A DNA stretch of 59,978 nucleotides. Source: an uncultured Saprospiraceae bacterium (GTDB lineage: Bacteria; Bacteroidota; Bacteroidia; Chitinophagales; Saprospiraceae). Below the pieces are notes generated by a model. That model was given only the letters and a program-made list of their open reading frames with translations. It made no database searches and was not told where the DNA came from. The stretch is from contig CALEAC010000052.1 of the NCBI GenBank assembly GCA_937944095.1, forward strand, positions 1-59,978, written 5' to 3'. Both the position numbers and the translations under genes were made by a program. Shown piece after piece: positions 1 through 8,994 of the stretch; within the stretch, counting starts at the first letter, position 1, and each line of letters starts with the position of its first letter.

Positions 1-1
1 A

Positions 2-28
2 GAAGAATTAAAAGGGGATTGTGATTAG
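2..28 (+). CDS. 3' end of an upstream gene (partial)
   Basis: An open frame enters from the left edge, reads EELKGDCD and ends at TAG (26-28). A hairpin terminator follows, which is the main reason to think it is a real gene end. Too short to identify. STN-containing TonB receptors often follow FecR-type anti-sigma genes, so that is possible, but nothing here shows it. Confidence 0.3.
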   Translation, partial: EELKGDCD

Positions 29-55
29 TTAGAATTAATAGATTTACCTTAGTTG

Positions 56-95
56 AGAGGGCTGGTCTGATGATCTGCCCTCTTGTCTATTTTTA
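56..95 (+). terminator. Hairpin terminator before the TonB receptor gene
   Basis: AGAGGGC (56-62) pairs with GCCCTCT (77-83) across a 14-nt loop and is followed by a T-rich stretch. It probably ends the transcript of the gene entering from the left. The stem is short and the T tract is interrupted. Confidence 0.45.
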
Positions 96-130
96 TATTC
101 TTAATGGAGTAAGATATCGAGAGTGAGATA

Positions 131-2707
131 ATGTATATGATCAGAAAGTTAACTTTCCAGTTAGGGTTGTCATTGCTTGTTATAACTGCTGCTTCAAGTC
201 AACAAAGAGACTTTATAGATACTAATCTACCAGTTGTTCTAGAGTGGGTGACAGCGAATAGTGATCTTAGATTTAATTATGAGTATGACTTATTAGAGTC
301 AGAAACATTCAGTGGCGATATAGACCTGTCTAACCTCGATGGGAGTATCGCGCAGTTATTCTATGCGACACCTTTCGACTATGAATATAAAGCAGGTCAA
401 ATTCTCGTCCTTCCACCTGCATTAAGGACCTATGATTTCCAATGTGAGGTATTAACTTCTGATGGAATATCATTGATGGGTGCTCACGTAATAAGAGAGA
501 CTGATAAGACTGGCGTAATTACGGATATCGATGGCCGACTTGATTGGACCATTACCTGTTATAAGAACGAAAAGTTGATTATAAAGTATCTCGGATATGA
601 GGATCAGAATTACTTAGCCCATGAGTTAGAACAGCTAACAGAGGTCAGACTATATCCTGAAAACTACGACTTAGGTCATCTGATTATAGAAGACTACTTG
701 CTCAAGGGGATTAGCGATGACCACGACTATGTCTCTACGAAGGTTGACTATGAAACCTTAGTAGAATCAGAAAAGATCCAAAGCGTCGATGCCCTGAACA
801 CTGTACAATTATTACCAGGTATTTCTAGTCCGGATGAATCCACAAGTAATATCTATATCCGAGGAGCAAGGCCAGATCAGAATCTAATTATATGGGAGAA
901 TGCCACACTGTATGATCCAGGGCATCTATACGGAATGGTTTCTTCTATCAATCCATTTGTTATAGATCAGATACAGATATATAAGAGCTGCTATCACCCA
1001 GCTTATGAGAATCGTCTAGGTGGCGTTGTGGATATTAGCTTGCCAGATCAGATAGAGGACTTCAGTGCTGGCGTCGGAACGACAATGACAGAAGGACATG
1101 CATTTATAAAGAATAATTTATTCAGCGGCAAATTAAACTTTGTTGCCTCCACTCGCAAAGATATTTCTGGGCTCTACAATAGTCCGACCTTAGATAATTA
1201 CTTAAAAAAAGTTTTTCAGAAGCAAGGACCAAAGTTCCTTATGGATGAGCAATTGATACCTAGAAAGAGCAGATATTCAGATCTAAATGCCAAGCTCTAC
1301 TATGAGCTGAATAATAAGCTTAGTGCTAAGGTTGCGTATCTGAATAGTTCTAATAGTTATCGGATAGATCACTTCTTGTCTCGTAGTGATGATGAAGATG
1401 TATTAGAGATTAATAGTACACAAAGAAACTCGTCTGCTGCAAGTGCAGAAATTATATATCGTCGATCACCTCATTTTCTTACTAAGGCTCACTATAACCA
1501 CTCCGAATATAACAATGAATCCTTTCTTGATCTAAGAGGACAAAAGCGAAATGTACTCATACGAAGAGCAGAGTTATCCAATGATATTATAGACACTAAG
1601 ATGGGGATTGCCCAGGAGTATAAGAAGGGTGCTTTATTTAGCTGGGGGTATACTTATGAGACCAAAGTAGCCGCTTTTGAGCGAGAAGATAGATCAGACT
1701 TAGAAGTGGAAGACGATGATGATAAAGAGGATAGAGGCGATTTCCATAATCTTTATTTCAATATTAATACGGGCAATGAATTTCTTGCTTGGGACCTGGG
1801 CGCTAGAGCAACTTATTATCTGCAAGAAGACAGATGGCGCTATACGCCAAGAACTTCGCTGAAGTATCAAATCAATAATCAGCTGGGCATCTCTGGTTCT
1901 GCTGGACTATTCCATCAGTACATCAGCCAGTTAGCCAACTTTGGTTTGTCTGAACTCAACGTTAATAATCAGATGTGGATACTAAATTATGGCCTGACAG
2001 GGGAGATTCAGCGTAGTCGAAAATTGGCTTTAGGAATAAACTACCACAAGACAGACTTTATGATAGACATGGCGTTATATAATCATTATTCTGACGGTAT
2101 TTCTATTCTCAATGCGCGTCAGTTCCTACAAGAGTCACAGCGTATTACCATTGGAACATCTAGAGTTAGAGGCTTAGATCTACTCGTCAATAAAAAAATC
2201 GGCGCATACGATATAGCAGTTAACTATACACTCAGTAAGAGCGAATATCAATTCGATAGAATATCAACAGATCCATTTCCATCTAATGCTGATCAGCGCC
2301 ATGACTTGAGTATAGTCCACAGTCTAACTGCTGGGCACTGGAATTTTAATCTGACGATGAATTATAGTTCTGGATTACCCTATTCGATGCCCTCAGATGT
2401 GGAAAGAATCGGAACTGCCACGGACCCTAGATTCAAATTGGTTTATGAAGAGATCAATGCTGAGAGATTACCATATTATCTTAGGTGGGATGTAAGTGCT
2501 AGTTATAGTCACAGCTTTATGGAAGGTAAGATGAGAGGCGATTTCTCATTCTTTCTGTTGAATCTACTAGACAGGACAAATTTTCAGAATAGAGATTTCT
2601 TCCTTTCTGATTCTACTGGAGATCGCCAACAGGTATTTGCATATAGGGTGAATAGGTTCATGATTTCTAGAACACCGCAGTTATTGATCCGATTCTATTT
2701 CAATTAG
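131..2707 (+). CDS. TonB-dependent outer-membrane receptor with STN and carboxypeptidase-regulatory domains
   Basis: Outer-membrane transporter of the FecA-like type common in Bacteroidota. A signal peptide covers about residues 1-23, an STN signalling domain 27-96, a carboxypeptidase-regulatory-like beta-sandwich 101-176, the plug 205-305 (with the typical LLPGISSPD and YIRGARPDQ segments) and the beta-barrel about 315-858, ending in an aromatic-rich strand (LIRFYFN). An STN domain usually means regulation through a FecR/sigma pair; no such pair lies in the window. The substrate cannot be told: no SusD partner follows. An acidic loop around residues 520-545 contains DDDDK and could bind a cation. 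The 3' end overlaps the next, convergent gene by 4 bp. Confidence 0.88.
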   Translation: MYMIRKLTFQLGLSLLVITAASSQQRDFIDTNLPVVLEWVTANSDLRFNYEYDLLESETFSGDIDLSNLDGSIAQLFYATPFDYEYKAGQILVLPPALRTYDFQCEVLTSDGISLMGAHVIRETDKTGVITDIDGRLDWTITCYKNEKLIIKYLGYEDQNYLAHELEQLTEVRLYPENYDLGHLIIEDYLLKGISDDHDYVSTKVDYETLVESEKIQSVDALNTVQLLPGISSPDESTSNIYIRGARPDQNLIIWENATLYDPGHLYGMVSSINPFVIDQIQIYKSCYHPAYENRLGGVVDISLPDQIEDFSAGVGTTMTEGHAFIKNNLFSGKLNFVASTRKDISGLYNSPTLDNYLKKVFQKQGPKFLMDEQLIPRKSRYSDLNAKLYYELNNKLSAKVAYLNSSNSYRIDHFLSRSDDEDVLEINSTQRNSSAASAEIIYRRSPHFLTKAHYNHSEYNNESFLDLRGQKRNVLIRRAELSNDIIDTKMGIAQEYKKGALFSWGYTYETKVAAFEREDRSDLEVEDDDDKEDRGDFHNLYFNINTGNEFLAWDLGARATYYLQEDRWRYTPRTSLKYQINNQLGISGSAGLFHQYISQLANFGLSELNVNNQMWILNYGLTGEIQRSRKLALGINYHKTDFMIDMALYNHYSDGISILNARQFLQESQRITIGTSRVRGLDLLVNKKIGAYDIAVNYTLSKSEYQFDRISTDPFPSNADQRHDLSIVHSLTAGHWNFNLTMNYSSGLPYSMPSDVERIGTATDPRFKLVYEEINAERLPYYLRWDVSASYSHSFMEGKMRGDFSFFLLNLLDRTNFQNRDFFLSDSTGDRQQVFAYRVNRFMISRTPQLLIRFYFN

Positions 2708-4098
2708 CCACCACTGATTATTTGCATTAGTGTCGCACAGATAATCGCACCATAAGTACCCAGCGCATAGCCGAGTACCGCCATAAGCACACCTACTGGT
2801 GCCAGTGAAGTGCTGAATGCTGACGCAACGACTGGTGCAGAAGCAGCACCTCCGACATTGGCTTGGCTACCTACGGCAACAAAGAAGAATGGTGCCCTAA
2901 TCAATTTAGCTACTGTTAATAGGAGGATGACGTGGACTAACATCCAGATTATCCCAATCGCAAATAGACCTAGATTCTTAAATACTTCGCCAAGGTTCAT
3001 TTTCATTCCTATAGTAGCGACGAGTATGTATATAAAGATAGAACCCCATCGAGATGCACCCACACCCTCCAGTTTTCTGAATCTGGTAAGTGATAATAAC
3101 ATACCGAAAGTGGTTGCTATGACAATTAGCCAGAAAAAGTGTGACATTAAGGAATCCAGCTTTAGACTATTGAGTGTAGACTTATAGCCTTTCATAAAGG
3201 GGGTCAGTACATCTGCACCCAAGTGTGATAGGGCCACGCCACCAAAGCCAAATGCCATTAACATAAATAAGGTGCGAGTACTAGGCATCTCAGAAATGCT
3301 TGCCCTATAAGTAGCGACTCTGACTTTGAGGTCTTCGATAGCAGAATTATCTGCCTTCAAAAAATGATCAATCTTATCAGAGATGTTAGCACCATAAAGT
3401 AAGAAACCCATCCAAATATTCGCTACAACAACATCGACGACAATCATGGTCCCAAAGAGGTTGTCCTTGACCTCATAGATTTCTTTCATTGCTGTCTGAT
3501 TAGCACCACCACCTATCCAGCTACCTGCAACAGTAGAGAGGCCACGCCAGACATCTTCTGGTGCGCCACCGATAACATCAGGTGCAACATAGGATATAAC
3601 TAATAGAGCGATAGGTCCGCCGATAATGATGCCGACCGTAGCAGTAAGAAACATTATGATCGCTTTCGGTCCTAGTCTCTTAATTCCAGCAAAATCGATG
3701 CCCATGCAGAAAAAGACTAGACTAGCGGGTAAGAGATACCTAGAAGCGACATAGTAGAGACTAGAGTGTCGCTGATGTACTTTATACTCGCTTGCTGGTA
3801 TACCACTCTTATCCAGAAAATCATTGATGCCATCATAGCTAAGGCCAGCAGGTAATTGGAGACCGTTTTTTGTTAATAATTCGAAGAGTCCTGAGTCGTA
3901 CCAGTGAGGCGATATGATACCTAGTGGCCAATTGAGCAAAGCAGGAATAAAGTAGGCGAGCAATAATCCAGGCACATAAGTGTAGAATTTCTTCCAGAAT
4001 GGGGTTTTGAGGTGTTCTGTATGGAAAATCAGAGCAAGGACTGTAACGAGTATGCCTAAGGTGATGGCATCATTAGTAAAGAAGGGTGAAATACGCAT
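2704..4098 (-). CDS. DUF819 family integral membrane protein
   Basis: Polytopic inner-membrane protein of 464 residues with about ten or more hydrophobic helices spread through the chain. Segments such as GSWIGGGANQTAMKE and GSQANVGGAASAPVVASAF are typical of the DUF819 (YjcL-like) family, whose two similar glycine-rich halves resemble anion or carboxylate transporters. Transport activity is inferred; the substrate is unknown. The frame can be extended to a TTG at 4104, but that codon lies inside the -7 promoter element at 4102-4109, so the ATG at 4098 is the better start. The stop codon overlaps that of the TonB receptor in the tetranucleotide TTAG. Confidence 0.82.
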   Translation of the reverse strand: MRISPFFTNDAITLGILVTVLALIFHTEHLKTPFWKKFYTYVPGLLLAYFIPALLNWPLGIISPHWYDSGLFELLTKNGLQLPAGLSYDGINDFLDKSGIPASEYKVHQRHSSLYYVASRYLLPASLVFFCMGIDFAGIKRLGPKAIIMFLTATVGIIIGGPIALLVISYVAPDVIGGAPEDVWRGLSTVAGSWIGGGANQTAMKEIYEVKDNLFGTMIVVDVVVANIWMGFLLYGANISDKIDHFLKADNSAIEDLKVRVATYRASISEMPSTRTLFMLMAFGFGGVALSHLGADVLTPFMKGYKSTLNSLKLDSLMSHFFWLIVIATTFGMLLSLTRFRKLEGVGASRWGSIFIYILVATIGMKMNLGEVFKNLGLFAIGIIWMLVHVILLLTVAKLIRAPFFFVAVGSQANVGGAASAPVVASAFSTSLAPVGVLMAVLGYALGTYGAIICATLMQIISGG

Positions 4099-4101
4099 AT
4101 G

Positions 4102-4109
4102 CAAAATTA
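4102..4109 (-). promoter_or_regulatory. -7 promoter element of the DUF819 gene (possibly leaderless)
   Basis: Minus strand reads TAATTTTG, an exact match to the Bacteroidota -7 consensus TAnnTTTG. Its last base is only 3 nt from the ATG at 4098, so the transcript would begin at or next to the start codon. A TTG lies 14 bp upstream, slightly closer than the usual 17-23 bp. Confidence 0.5.
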
Positions 4110-4237
4110 AAGAAGGAATATAGCAATTTACTGCTTAGTGAGCTTTGGTTTCAGCTATAGAGTGCAACAATTCACAGTTTGAACAAATATCTTGTAGGAG
4201 ACAGTTAGTTGAAAATTGAGTTAATATGATTAGTCAA

Positions 4238-4269
4238 TTGACTTACTTAGTTACCATGGTTTATCTTTG
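4238..4269 (+). promoter_or_regulatory. Bacteroidota-type promoter (TTG-N21-TATCTTTG)
   Basis: TTG at 4238-4240 and TATCTTTG at 4262-4269 are separated by 21 bp, matching the -33/-7 arrangement of Bacteroidota primary sigma factor promoters. The ATG of the downstream gene is 11 nt after the -7 element. Confidence 0.68.
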
Positions 4270-4280
4270 TTAAGCCCATT

Positions 4281-4934
4281 ATGCATTTTACAGACGATAT
4301 AGAAGAGCACGTGTATCAATCATACCTAGAGATAGGTATACAAGATTACCATGAGCGCATCAGGTTTTTCGAAAGGAATAAGGCAGCTATAGCACATTTA
4401 CCTTATGAACTGCGTCTAGAACTCTCTTTGGACTATTCGTCTGCTTTATTTGAGGTAGGAGAGCATTTCGAATTTCTCAAGCATGTCGATCAATTATTAG
4501 AAGCGGTTATCATAGATAACATCTACAGTGTGGATGGTGATGATATCTATCAGGAGTTGCTATTCAGAAAGGCAAGTGCGATGCATACAACCTTGGACTT
4601 ACATGGCGCAGACCATGTCTACTCAGAATTGGTTAAGATAGATTCGAGCAATCCCTTGTATAGAATGGCTTTTGTTAAGAATAAGACCTCCTTACTTAAT
4701 TACTTAGGACAGAAATACAGAGCCATTACTATATCTATGGTCCTGATTTGTGGTCTGTTGATTGGCATAGAATTACTTATTATTAGACCTTTCTTTGAAT
4801 CATACACGACTTACATCGAATGGAGTCGTAATCTATTGTTAGGCCTTGCAATTCTTGGTATGATATTCCATGAATTATATGTAAGATACCTAGCTAAAAG
4901 TCGACTAGGGCAGATTGTCAATAACAAATCATAG
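4281..4934 (+). CDS. TPR-like protein with two C-terminal membrane helices
   Basis: Hypothetical protein of 217 residues. Residues 1-140 are helical and acidic and look like degenerate tetratricopeptide repeats (short helix pairs with YxxALFEVGEHFEF and RKASAMHTTLDLHG). Two membrane helices follow, about residues 145-168 and 183-201, so the helical domain probably faces the cytoplasm. No signal peptide. A good -33/-7 promoter precedes the ATG. The tiny membrane protein at 4946 starts 11 bp after the stop, so the two are probably co-transcribed. Function unknown; the domain order suggests a membrane-anchored scaffold. Confidence 0.7.
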   Translation: MHFTDDIEEHVYQSYLEIGIQDYHERIRFFERNKAAIAHLPYELRLELSLDYSSALFEVGEHFEFLKHVDQLLEAVIIDNIYSVDGDDIYQELLFRKASAMHTTLDLHGADHVYSELVKIDSSNPLYRMAFVKNKTSLLNYLGQKYRAITISMVLICGLLIGIELLIIRPFFESYTTYIEWSRNLLLGLAILGMIFHELYVRYLAKSRLGQIVNNKS

Positions 4935-4945
4935 CAAACATAAGG

Positions 4946-5110
4946 ATGTCATATACAAGTAGGCATAGGTACAAGTCGATGAGAGAGAAGAATCAGACCT
5001 CCTGGAGAAACCTGAAGGTGGCATCATTCATATTTGTACTGGTGATGATTGTCTACCTTATTATGAATCGCGTCGAAATCAAAGATCATTTAATGACCTA
5101 TTTTATGTAG
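4946..5110 (+). CDS. Small single-helix membrane protein (54 aa)
   Basis: A short open frame with an ATG 11 bp after the TPR-like gene. It encodes a basic N-terminus (about 25 residues rich in R, K, S), one hydrophobic helix (about residues 25-41) and a short polar tail ending in MTYFM. This positive-inside pattern is what a real small membrane protein looks like, and the frame runs to a stop inside the 3' end of the convergent flippase gene (8-bp overlap). Family unknown; it may partner the preceding membrane protein. Confidence 0.5.
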   Translation: MSYTSRHRYKSMREKNQTSWRNLKVASFIFVLVMIVYLIMNRVEIKDHLMTYFM

Positions 5111-6584
5111 ATCTGCCTAAGATCTGCAGCCATTCTTCCTTTTCACTATACCACGCATAGCTTATATAGCCCACTAAGAGTGCTAGATAGCACAAGTATT
5201 TTGTCAGAATACCGAGGTGTTCTCTTATAAAGTACGCTAAGCATAAGATGAATATAATCAGACTTAAGTCCTGCAACAAGTGCCTAACAGGGTAAGGGAT
5301 AGGATAGCACTTCTGACCGACGACATAAGCGATCAGGACCATGGCTAGATAACTAAGCAAGCTAGACCAAGCAGAAGCTATAGAGCCGATGGTCGGTAAG
5401 AAGATGATACTAATCCCAGCGGTAATGGCCATACCTATAAGTGAGAACAATGCACCATAAAGCGTCCTATCAGCTAGCTTATACCAGATGGATATATTAT
5501 AGTATAAGCCCAATAGAAGATATGCAATCAGTAGGATGGGCAACATATACAGACCTTCTCTATAATGTGAATCCAAGATATATTTGATTAGATCTATACC
5601 TAAATACATTCCTATAACGACTAGGCCTCCTACCAGCATGTATAATCTAGAGATTTTGCCATAGATCGTTTCTCGGGCATCCTGAGAAGAATTGTTAAAA
5701 AAGAACGGCTCTGCTGCATAGTTAAACGCAGTTGTAAACATTACAAATAGGCCGGCAATCCGTCGCACAGAATCATATACACCAGCCTCCCCAAGCTTGT
5801 CCAACTGGCTCCCTGACAGCAATTTTTCTTGTAGAGGGGTGTTAAAAAACTGAATAAAACCATTAGCTAAGCCCACGATGACAAGTGGATATGAATAGTA
5901 GAACATCTTCTTAATCAAAGCCTTGTCTACGGTTAGTGGTAGAGACAAAATTGTCGGAAGTAAAAAGAGAAATAGTCCAAAACTTGCAATCAGGTTAGCA
6001 ATGAAGACCCACTCTATCTCTACTCCTAACTGAGGGAAGAACGCTAAGTGACTGTCTTTATAACTTGGTAATACAACCAGGAAAAATAAGATTAAGACTG
6101 AGGACAGAACGACATTGAATACCTTGAGCATCACAAAGCGACTGACCTGATTCTCTAACCTTAGCTTAGCAAACGGGATGAGATTAAGAATGTCAAAGGC
6201 TAGAATAAAGGAGAACCATCTCACATATTGCGGATGCTCAGGGAAGGCAGATAATCGAGCTATAAACTCAGCTGCAAAGGTGCCAAGTAAGAATAGAACA
6301 CCACTAGCAATGACTACAGGAACCAAAGCAGAGCCAAAAGCGACACCAAGCTTCTCATTCTTATTACCAAATCGGAACAGTGCCGTATCCAGCCTGAATG
6401 AAAATAAGGTGACAAGTACTGCTGCAAAGGCATAGTAATAAGAATAGGTGGCAAACTCAGCTGTACGAGCACCGAGAATACGGGTCAGAATAACAACTAC
6501 TATTAGGTAATAGACTATTCTAGATAAGATGGTCGCGACACCATAGGAAATAGCCTGTCCGGCAAATTGCTTGATTAAGCTCAT
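5103..6584 (-). CDS. Wzx-like polysaccharide flippase (MOP/MATE superfamily)
   Basis: Membrane protein of 493 residues with about 12-14 hydrophobic helices and an N-terminus (LIKQFAGQAISYGVATILSR) typical of oligosaccharide flippases of the MOP exporter superfamily. Members move lipid-linked glycan units across the inner membrane for O-antigen, capsule or exopolysaccharide synthesis. No glycosyltransferases are adjacent, so it is a stand-alone copy; the substrate is unknown. The ATG is 9 nt after a TAACTTTG -7 element, giving at most a very short leader. The 3' end overlaps the small convergent frame at 4946-5110. Confidence 0.8.
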   Translation of the reverse strand: MSLIKQFAGQAISYGVATILSRIVYYLIVVVILTRILGARTAEFATYSYYYAFAAVLVTLFSFRLDTALFRFGNKNEKLGVAFGSALVPVVIASGVLFLLGTFAAEFIARLSAFPEHPQYVRWFSFILAFDILNLIPFAKLRLENQVSRFVMLKVFNVVLSSVLILFFLVVLPSYKDSHLAFFPQLGVEIEWVFIANLIASFGLFLFLLPTILSLPLTVDKALIKKMFYYSYPLVIVGLANGFIQFFNTPLQEKLLSGSQLDKLGEAGVYDSVRRIAGLFVMFTTAFNYAAEPFFFNNSSQDARETIYGKISRLYMLVGGLVVIGMYLGIDLIKYILDSHYREGLYMLPILLIAYLLLGLYYNISIWYKLADRTLYGALFSLIGMAITAGISIIFLPTIGSIASAWSSLLSYLAMVLIAYVVGQKCYPIPYPVRHLLQDLSLIIFILCLAYFIREHLGILTKYLCYLALLVGYISYAWYSEKEEWLQILGRST

Positions 6585-6593
6585 AGATCAGGA

Positions 6594-6601
6594 CAAAGTT
6601 A
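6594..6601 (-). promoter_or_regulatory. -7 promoter element of the flippase gene
   Basis: Minus strand TAACTTTG matches TAnnTTTG exactly and sits 9 nt before the ATG at 6584. No TTG was found at the expected 17-23 bp distance. Confidence 0.45.
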
Positions 6602-6677
6602 AGATAACACCCAATACTTGTCTAGTTAAAGTGGTGTGAGCTAGTGGTTGTTAAGACAAACATTCGTTAGCTAATGG

Positions 6678-6685
6678 TATTTTTG
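6678..6685 (+). promoter_or_regulatory. -7 promoter element of the M42 peptidase gene
   Basis: TATTTTTG matches TAnnTTTG. It lies downstream of an in-frame ATG at 6674, so that upstream ATG would not be transcribed; this decides the start at 6713. Confidence 0.55.
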
Positions 6686-6712
6686 CACCTTACTAATAAT
6701 CATAGTAGAATA

Positions 6713-7762
6713 ATGATAGATATAAAAGTTTTAGAAAAGACCACTCAAGTTCCTGGAGCTCCAGGGTTTGAGTACAGAATTAGGAACTATATCAAAAGTC
6801 AGATCGAAGCATATGTCGATAAGATAAGTGTCGATGCCATGGGTAATCTCATTGCCTTTAAGAAAGGTAAGAGTAGTAAGAAGACACTCGTAGCAGCGCA
6901 CATGGATGAGATCAGTTTTGTTGTGACACATATAGATGATGACGGCTTCATCAAGTTCCATACACTAGGAGGGTTCGACCCGAAGACGCTAACGGCGCAA
7001 CGAGTCATCATCCATGGGAAGAAGGATATCATAGGTGTAATGGGTACAAGACCGATACATATTATGAGTGCGGAGGAGAGAAATAAGAATCCTAAGGTCG
7101 AGGATTATTATATAGATACAGGCCTAACAGCCAAAGAAGTAAAGAAGCAGATTGAGATTGGTAATCCAGTAACACGAGAAAGAAGTTTCATCCAGATGGG
7201 TGATATGCTTAACTCTAAGTCCCTAGATAATAGAATCTGTTGCTACCAGCTCATGGAGACGCTAAAAAAACTGAAGAAGCGTAAGCCATCGACAGACTTA
7301 TATGCCGTATTTACTGTACAGGAGGAAATAGGTATACGGGGTGCGACAGCAGTCGCATCAGGAGTCAATCCAGATTATGTAATTAACTTAGATGTGACCT
7401 TAGCTTGTGATGTACCCGGTTCGGCACCACATGAAAAGATCACTGAACTCGGTAAAGGGGCCGCCATCAAAGTCTTAGATGGTATGACCATTTGTGATTA
7501 TAGAATGGTCGAATTCATGAAATCGGTCGCAAAGAAACATAAGGTCGACAGACAATTAGAAGTATTACCTAAAGGGGGTACTGATACCGCAGGTTTACAG
7601 CGACATGCTCAGGGCGGTAGTATAGCAGGCGGCATTTCTATACCTTGTCGCTATCTGCATCAGGTGATAGAAATGGCAAGTAAGAAAGACCTGGAACAAG
7701 CTATATCACTGCTCTATCATTGTCTATTAGAGATAGGTGATTATAACTGGGCACATAAATAA
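6713..7762 (+). CDS. M42 family metallo-aminopeptidase (glutamyl aminopeptidase / FrvX-like)
   Basis: Cytoplasmic di-metal peptidase of 349 residues. Expected metal and catalytic residues are visible: H63 and D65 in AAHMDE, the bridging D172 in SLDNR, the general base/ligand pair E204-E205 in VQEEIG, D227 in NLDVTLACD, and a late histidine in YLHQVIE. Members form large tetrahedral aminopeptidase assemblies that trim peptides. The frame extends upstream to an ATG at 6674, but the -7 element at 6678-6685 and the family N-terminus favour the ATG at 6713. It is a single gene with its own promoter and a shared bidirectional terminator with recA. Confidence 0.88.
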   Translation: MIDIKVLEKTTQVPGAPGFEYRIRNYIKSQIEAYVDKISVDAMGNLIAFKKGKSSKKTLVAAHMDEISFVVTHIDDDGFIKFHTLGGFDPKTLTAQRVIIHGKKDIIGVMGTRPIHIMSAEERNKNPKVEDYYIDTGLTAKEVKKQIEIGNPVTRERSFIQMGDMLNSKSLDNRICCYQLMETLKKLKKRKPSTDLYAVFTVQEEIGIRGATAVASGVNPDYVINLDVTLACDVPGSAPHEKITELGKGAAIKVLDGMTICDYRMVEFMKSVAKKHKVDRQLEVLPKGGTDTAGLQRHAQGGSIAGGISIPCRYLHQVIEMASKKDLEQAISLLYHCLLEIGDYNWAHK

Positions 7763-7809
7763 AAAAGAAAGATCCGTTGTCTCTAGCTGAGCAACGGATC
7801 TTTCTTTTT
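7762..7809. terminator. Bidirectional terminator between M42 peptidase and recA
   Basis: A perfect 18-bp stem (7762-7779 with 7792-7809) and a 12-nt loop, flanked by A-runs on the left and T-runs on the right, so it can stop transcription from both sides. It lies between convergent genes and the left arm begins inside the M42 stop codon. The core arm is GATCCGTTG. Confidence 0.9.
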
Positions 7810-7827
7810 GCTTTTTTATTGTAAGCT

Positions 7828-8889
7828 TTATTTTGTTGCTTCTTCTAGGACCTCTTTTTCCTTCTCTTCTTCTACTTGAGCTGTGTCTGGTAGAAAGTGC
7901 GCAGTGATTTTAGCCGCAATTTCCTCCATCACTTCAGGATTATCTAGCAGGAACTGCTTAGCGCCTTCACGACCCTGTGCAATCTTTGTACTCTGGTAAC
8001 TATACCATGATCCTGCTTTGCCTACGATGTCCAGATCTACACCGATGTCGATAATCTCACCTGTACGAGAGATACCTTGTCCATAGATCATGTCGAAGAT
8101 TGTCGTTCTGAATGGCGGTGCTAATTTATTCTTAACAACTTTAACCTTGGTCGGACTAGCAATCATGTTGCCTTCTTTATCCTTGATTGCCGAGCCGGAC
8201 TTTCTTATATCTAATCTAATAGACGCATAGAATTTCAATGCATTACCACCAGTTGTTGTTTCCGGATTACCGAACATGACACCTATTTTCTCTCTTAGCT
8301 GATTGATAAAGATGCAGCAACAGCCGGTACGACCTATTGTTCCTGTAAGCTTACGCAGTGCTTGGGACATGAGTCTCGCTTGTAGGCCCATCTTAGAATC
8401 ACCCATCTCTCCTTCTATCTCAGCTCGTGGTGTTAGTGCTGCGACAGAATCGATCACGATAATATCGATTGCACCCGAACGAATAAGATGCTCTGTAATC
8501 TCTAGTGCTTGCTCACCATTATCTGGCTGTGAGATCAGTAAGTTTTCTGTATCAACACCTAGCGCTTCTGCATAAGTCTTGTCGAAGGCGTGTTCTGCAT
8601 CTATAAAAGCTGCTATACCTCCAGTCTTCTGGCATTCTGCAATTGCATGTATAGCGAGGGTCGTCTTACCAGACGATTCTGGGCCATAGATTTCGACGAT
8701 ACGGCCTCTAGGGAAACCACCTGTGCCGAGTGCGATGTCCAGTCCTAGAGATCCTGTGGATATAGCATCCACATTAACGACAGGCTTGTCTCCTAATTTC
8801 ATGACGGTGCCTTTGCCATAAGTCTTTTCGAGTTTGTCAACAGCCAGATTTAGGGCTTTCATTTTAGCTTCCTTCACATTCTTATCCAT
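7828..8889 (-). CDS. recA: Recombinase RecA
   Basis: DNA strand-exchange ATPase for homologous recombination and the SOS response. Full-length for the family (353 residues): Walker [10 protein letters not shown] at 69-77, the MAW-type segment with DAEHAFD, Walker B ([10 protein letters not shown]), loop L1 with EGEMGDS, loop L2 and the [14 protein letters not shown] segment, and an acidic C-terminal tail ending [15 protein letters not shown], as expected of bacterial RecA. I see no LexA-type palindrome in the 105 bp upstream, and no clear TAnnTTTG, so control cannot be read from sequence. The flavin reductase gene lies upstream on the same strand. Confidence 0.98.
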   Translation of the reverse strand: MDKNVKEAKMKALNLAVDKLEKTYGKGTVMKLGDKPVVNVDAISTGSLGLDIALGTGGFPRGRIVEIYGPESSGKTTLAIHAIAECQKTGGIAAFIDAEHAFDKTYAEALGVDTENLLISQPDNGEQALEITEHLIRSGAIDIIVIDSVAALTPRAEIEGEMGDSKMGLQARLMSQALRKLTGTIGRTGCCCIFINQLREKIGVMFGNPETTTGGNALKFYASIRLDIRKSGSAIKDKEGNMIASPTKVKVVKNKLAPPFRTTIFDMIYGQGISRTGEIIDIGVDLDIVGKAGSWYSYQSTKIAQGREGAKQFLLDNPEVMEEIAAKITAHFLPDTAQVEEEKEKEVLEEATK

Positions 8890-8994
8890 AGCTTAGTTTG
8901 AATTTTTTTTTAAGTTTATTGTAACTGATTAGGGTTATACAACTGTTGAGTGCCGTATCTCGTGTGTAACCACATAAATTTACTTTCTTTTAGA

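Noticed and set aside
1711-1734. DDDDK sequence in the TonB receptor as a processing site
   Set aside because: It is part of a longer acidic loop; nothing suggests a dedicated protease.
8890-8994. LexA-type SOS box in front of recA
   Set aside because: No convincing palindrome found in the 105 bp before the gene.
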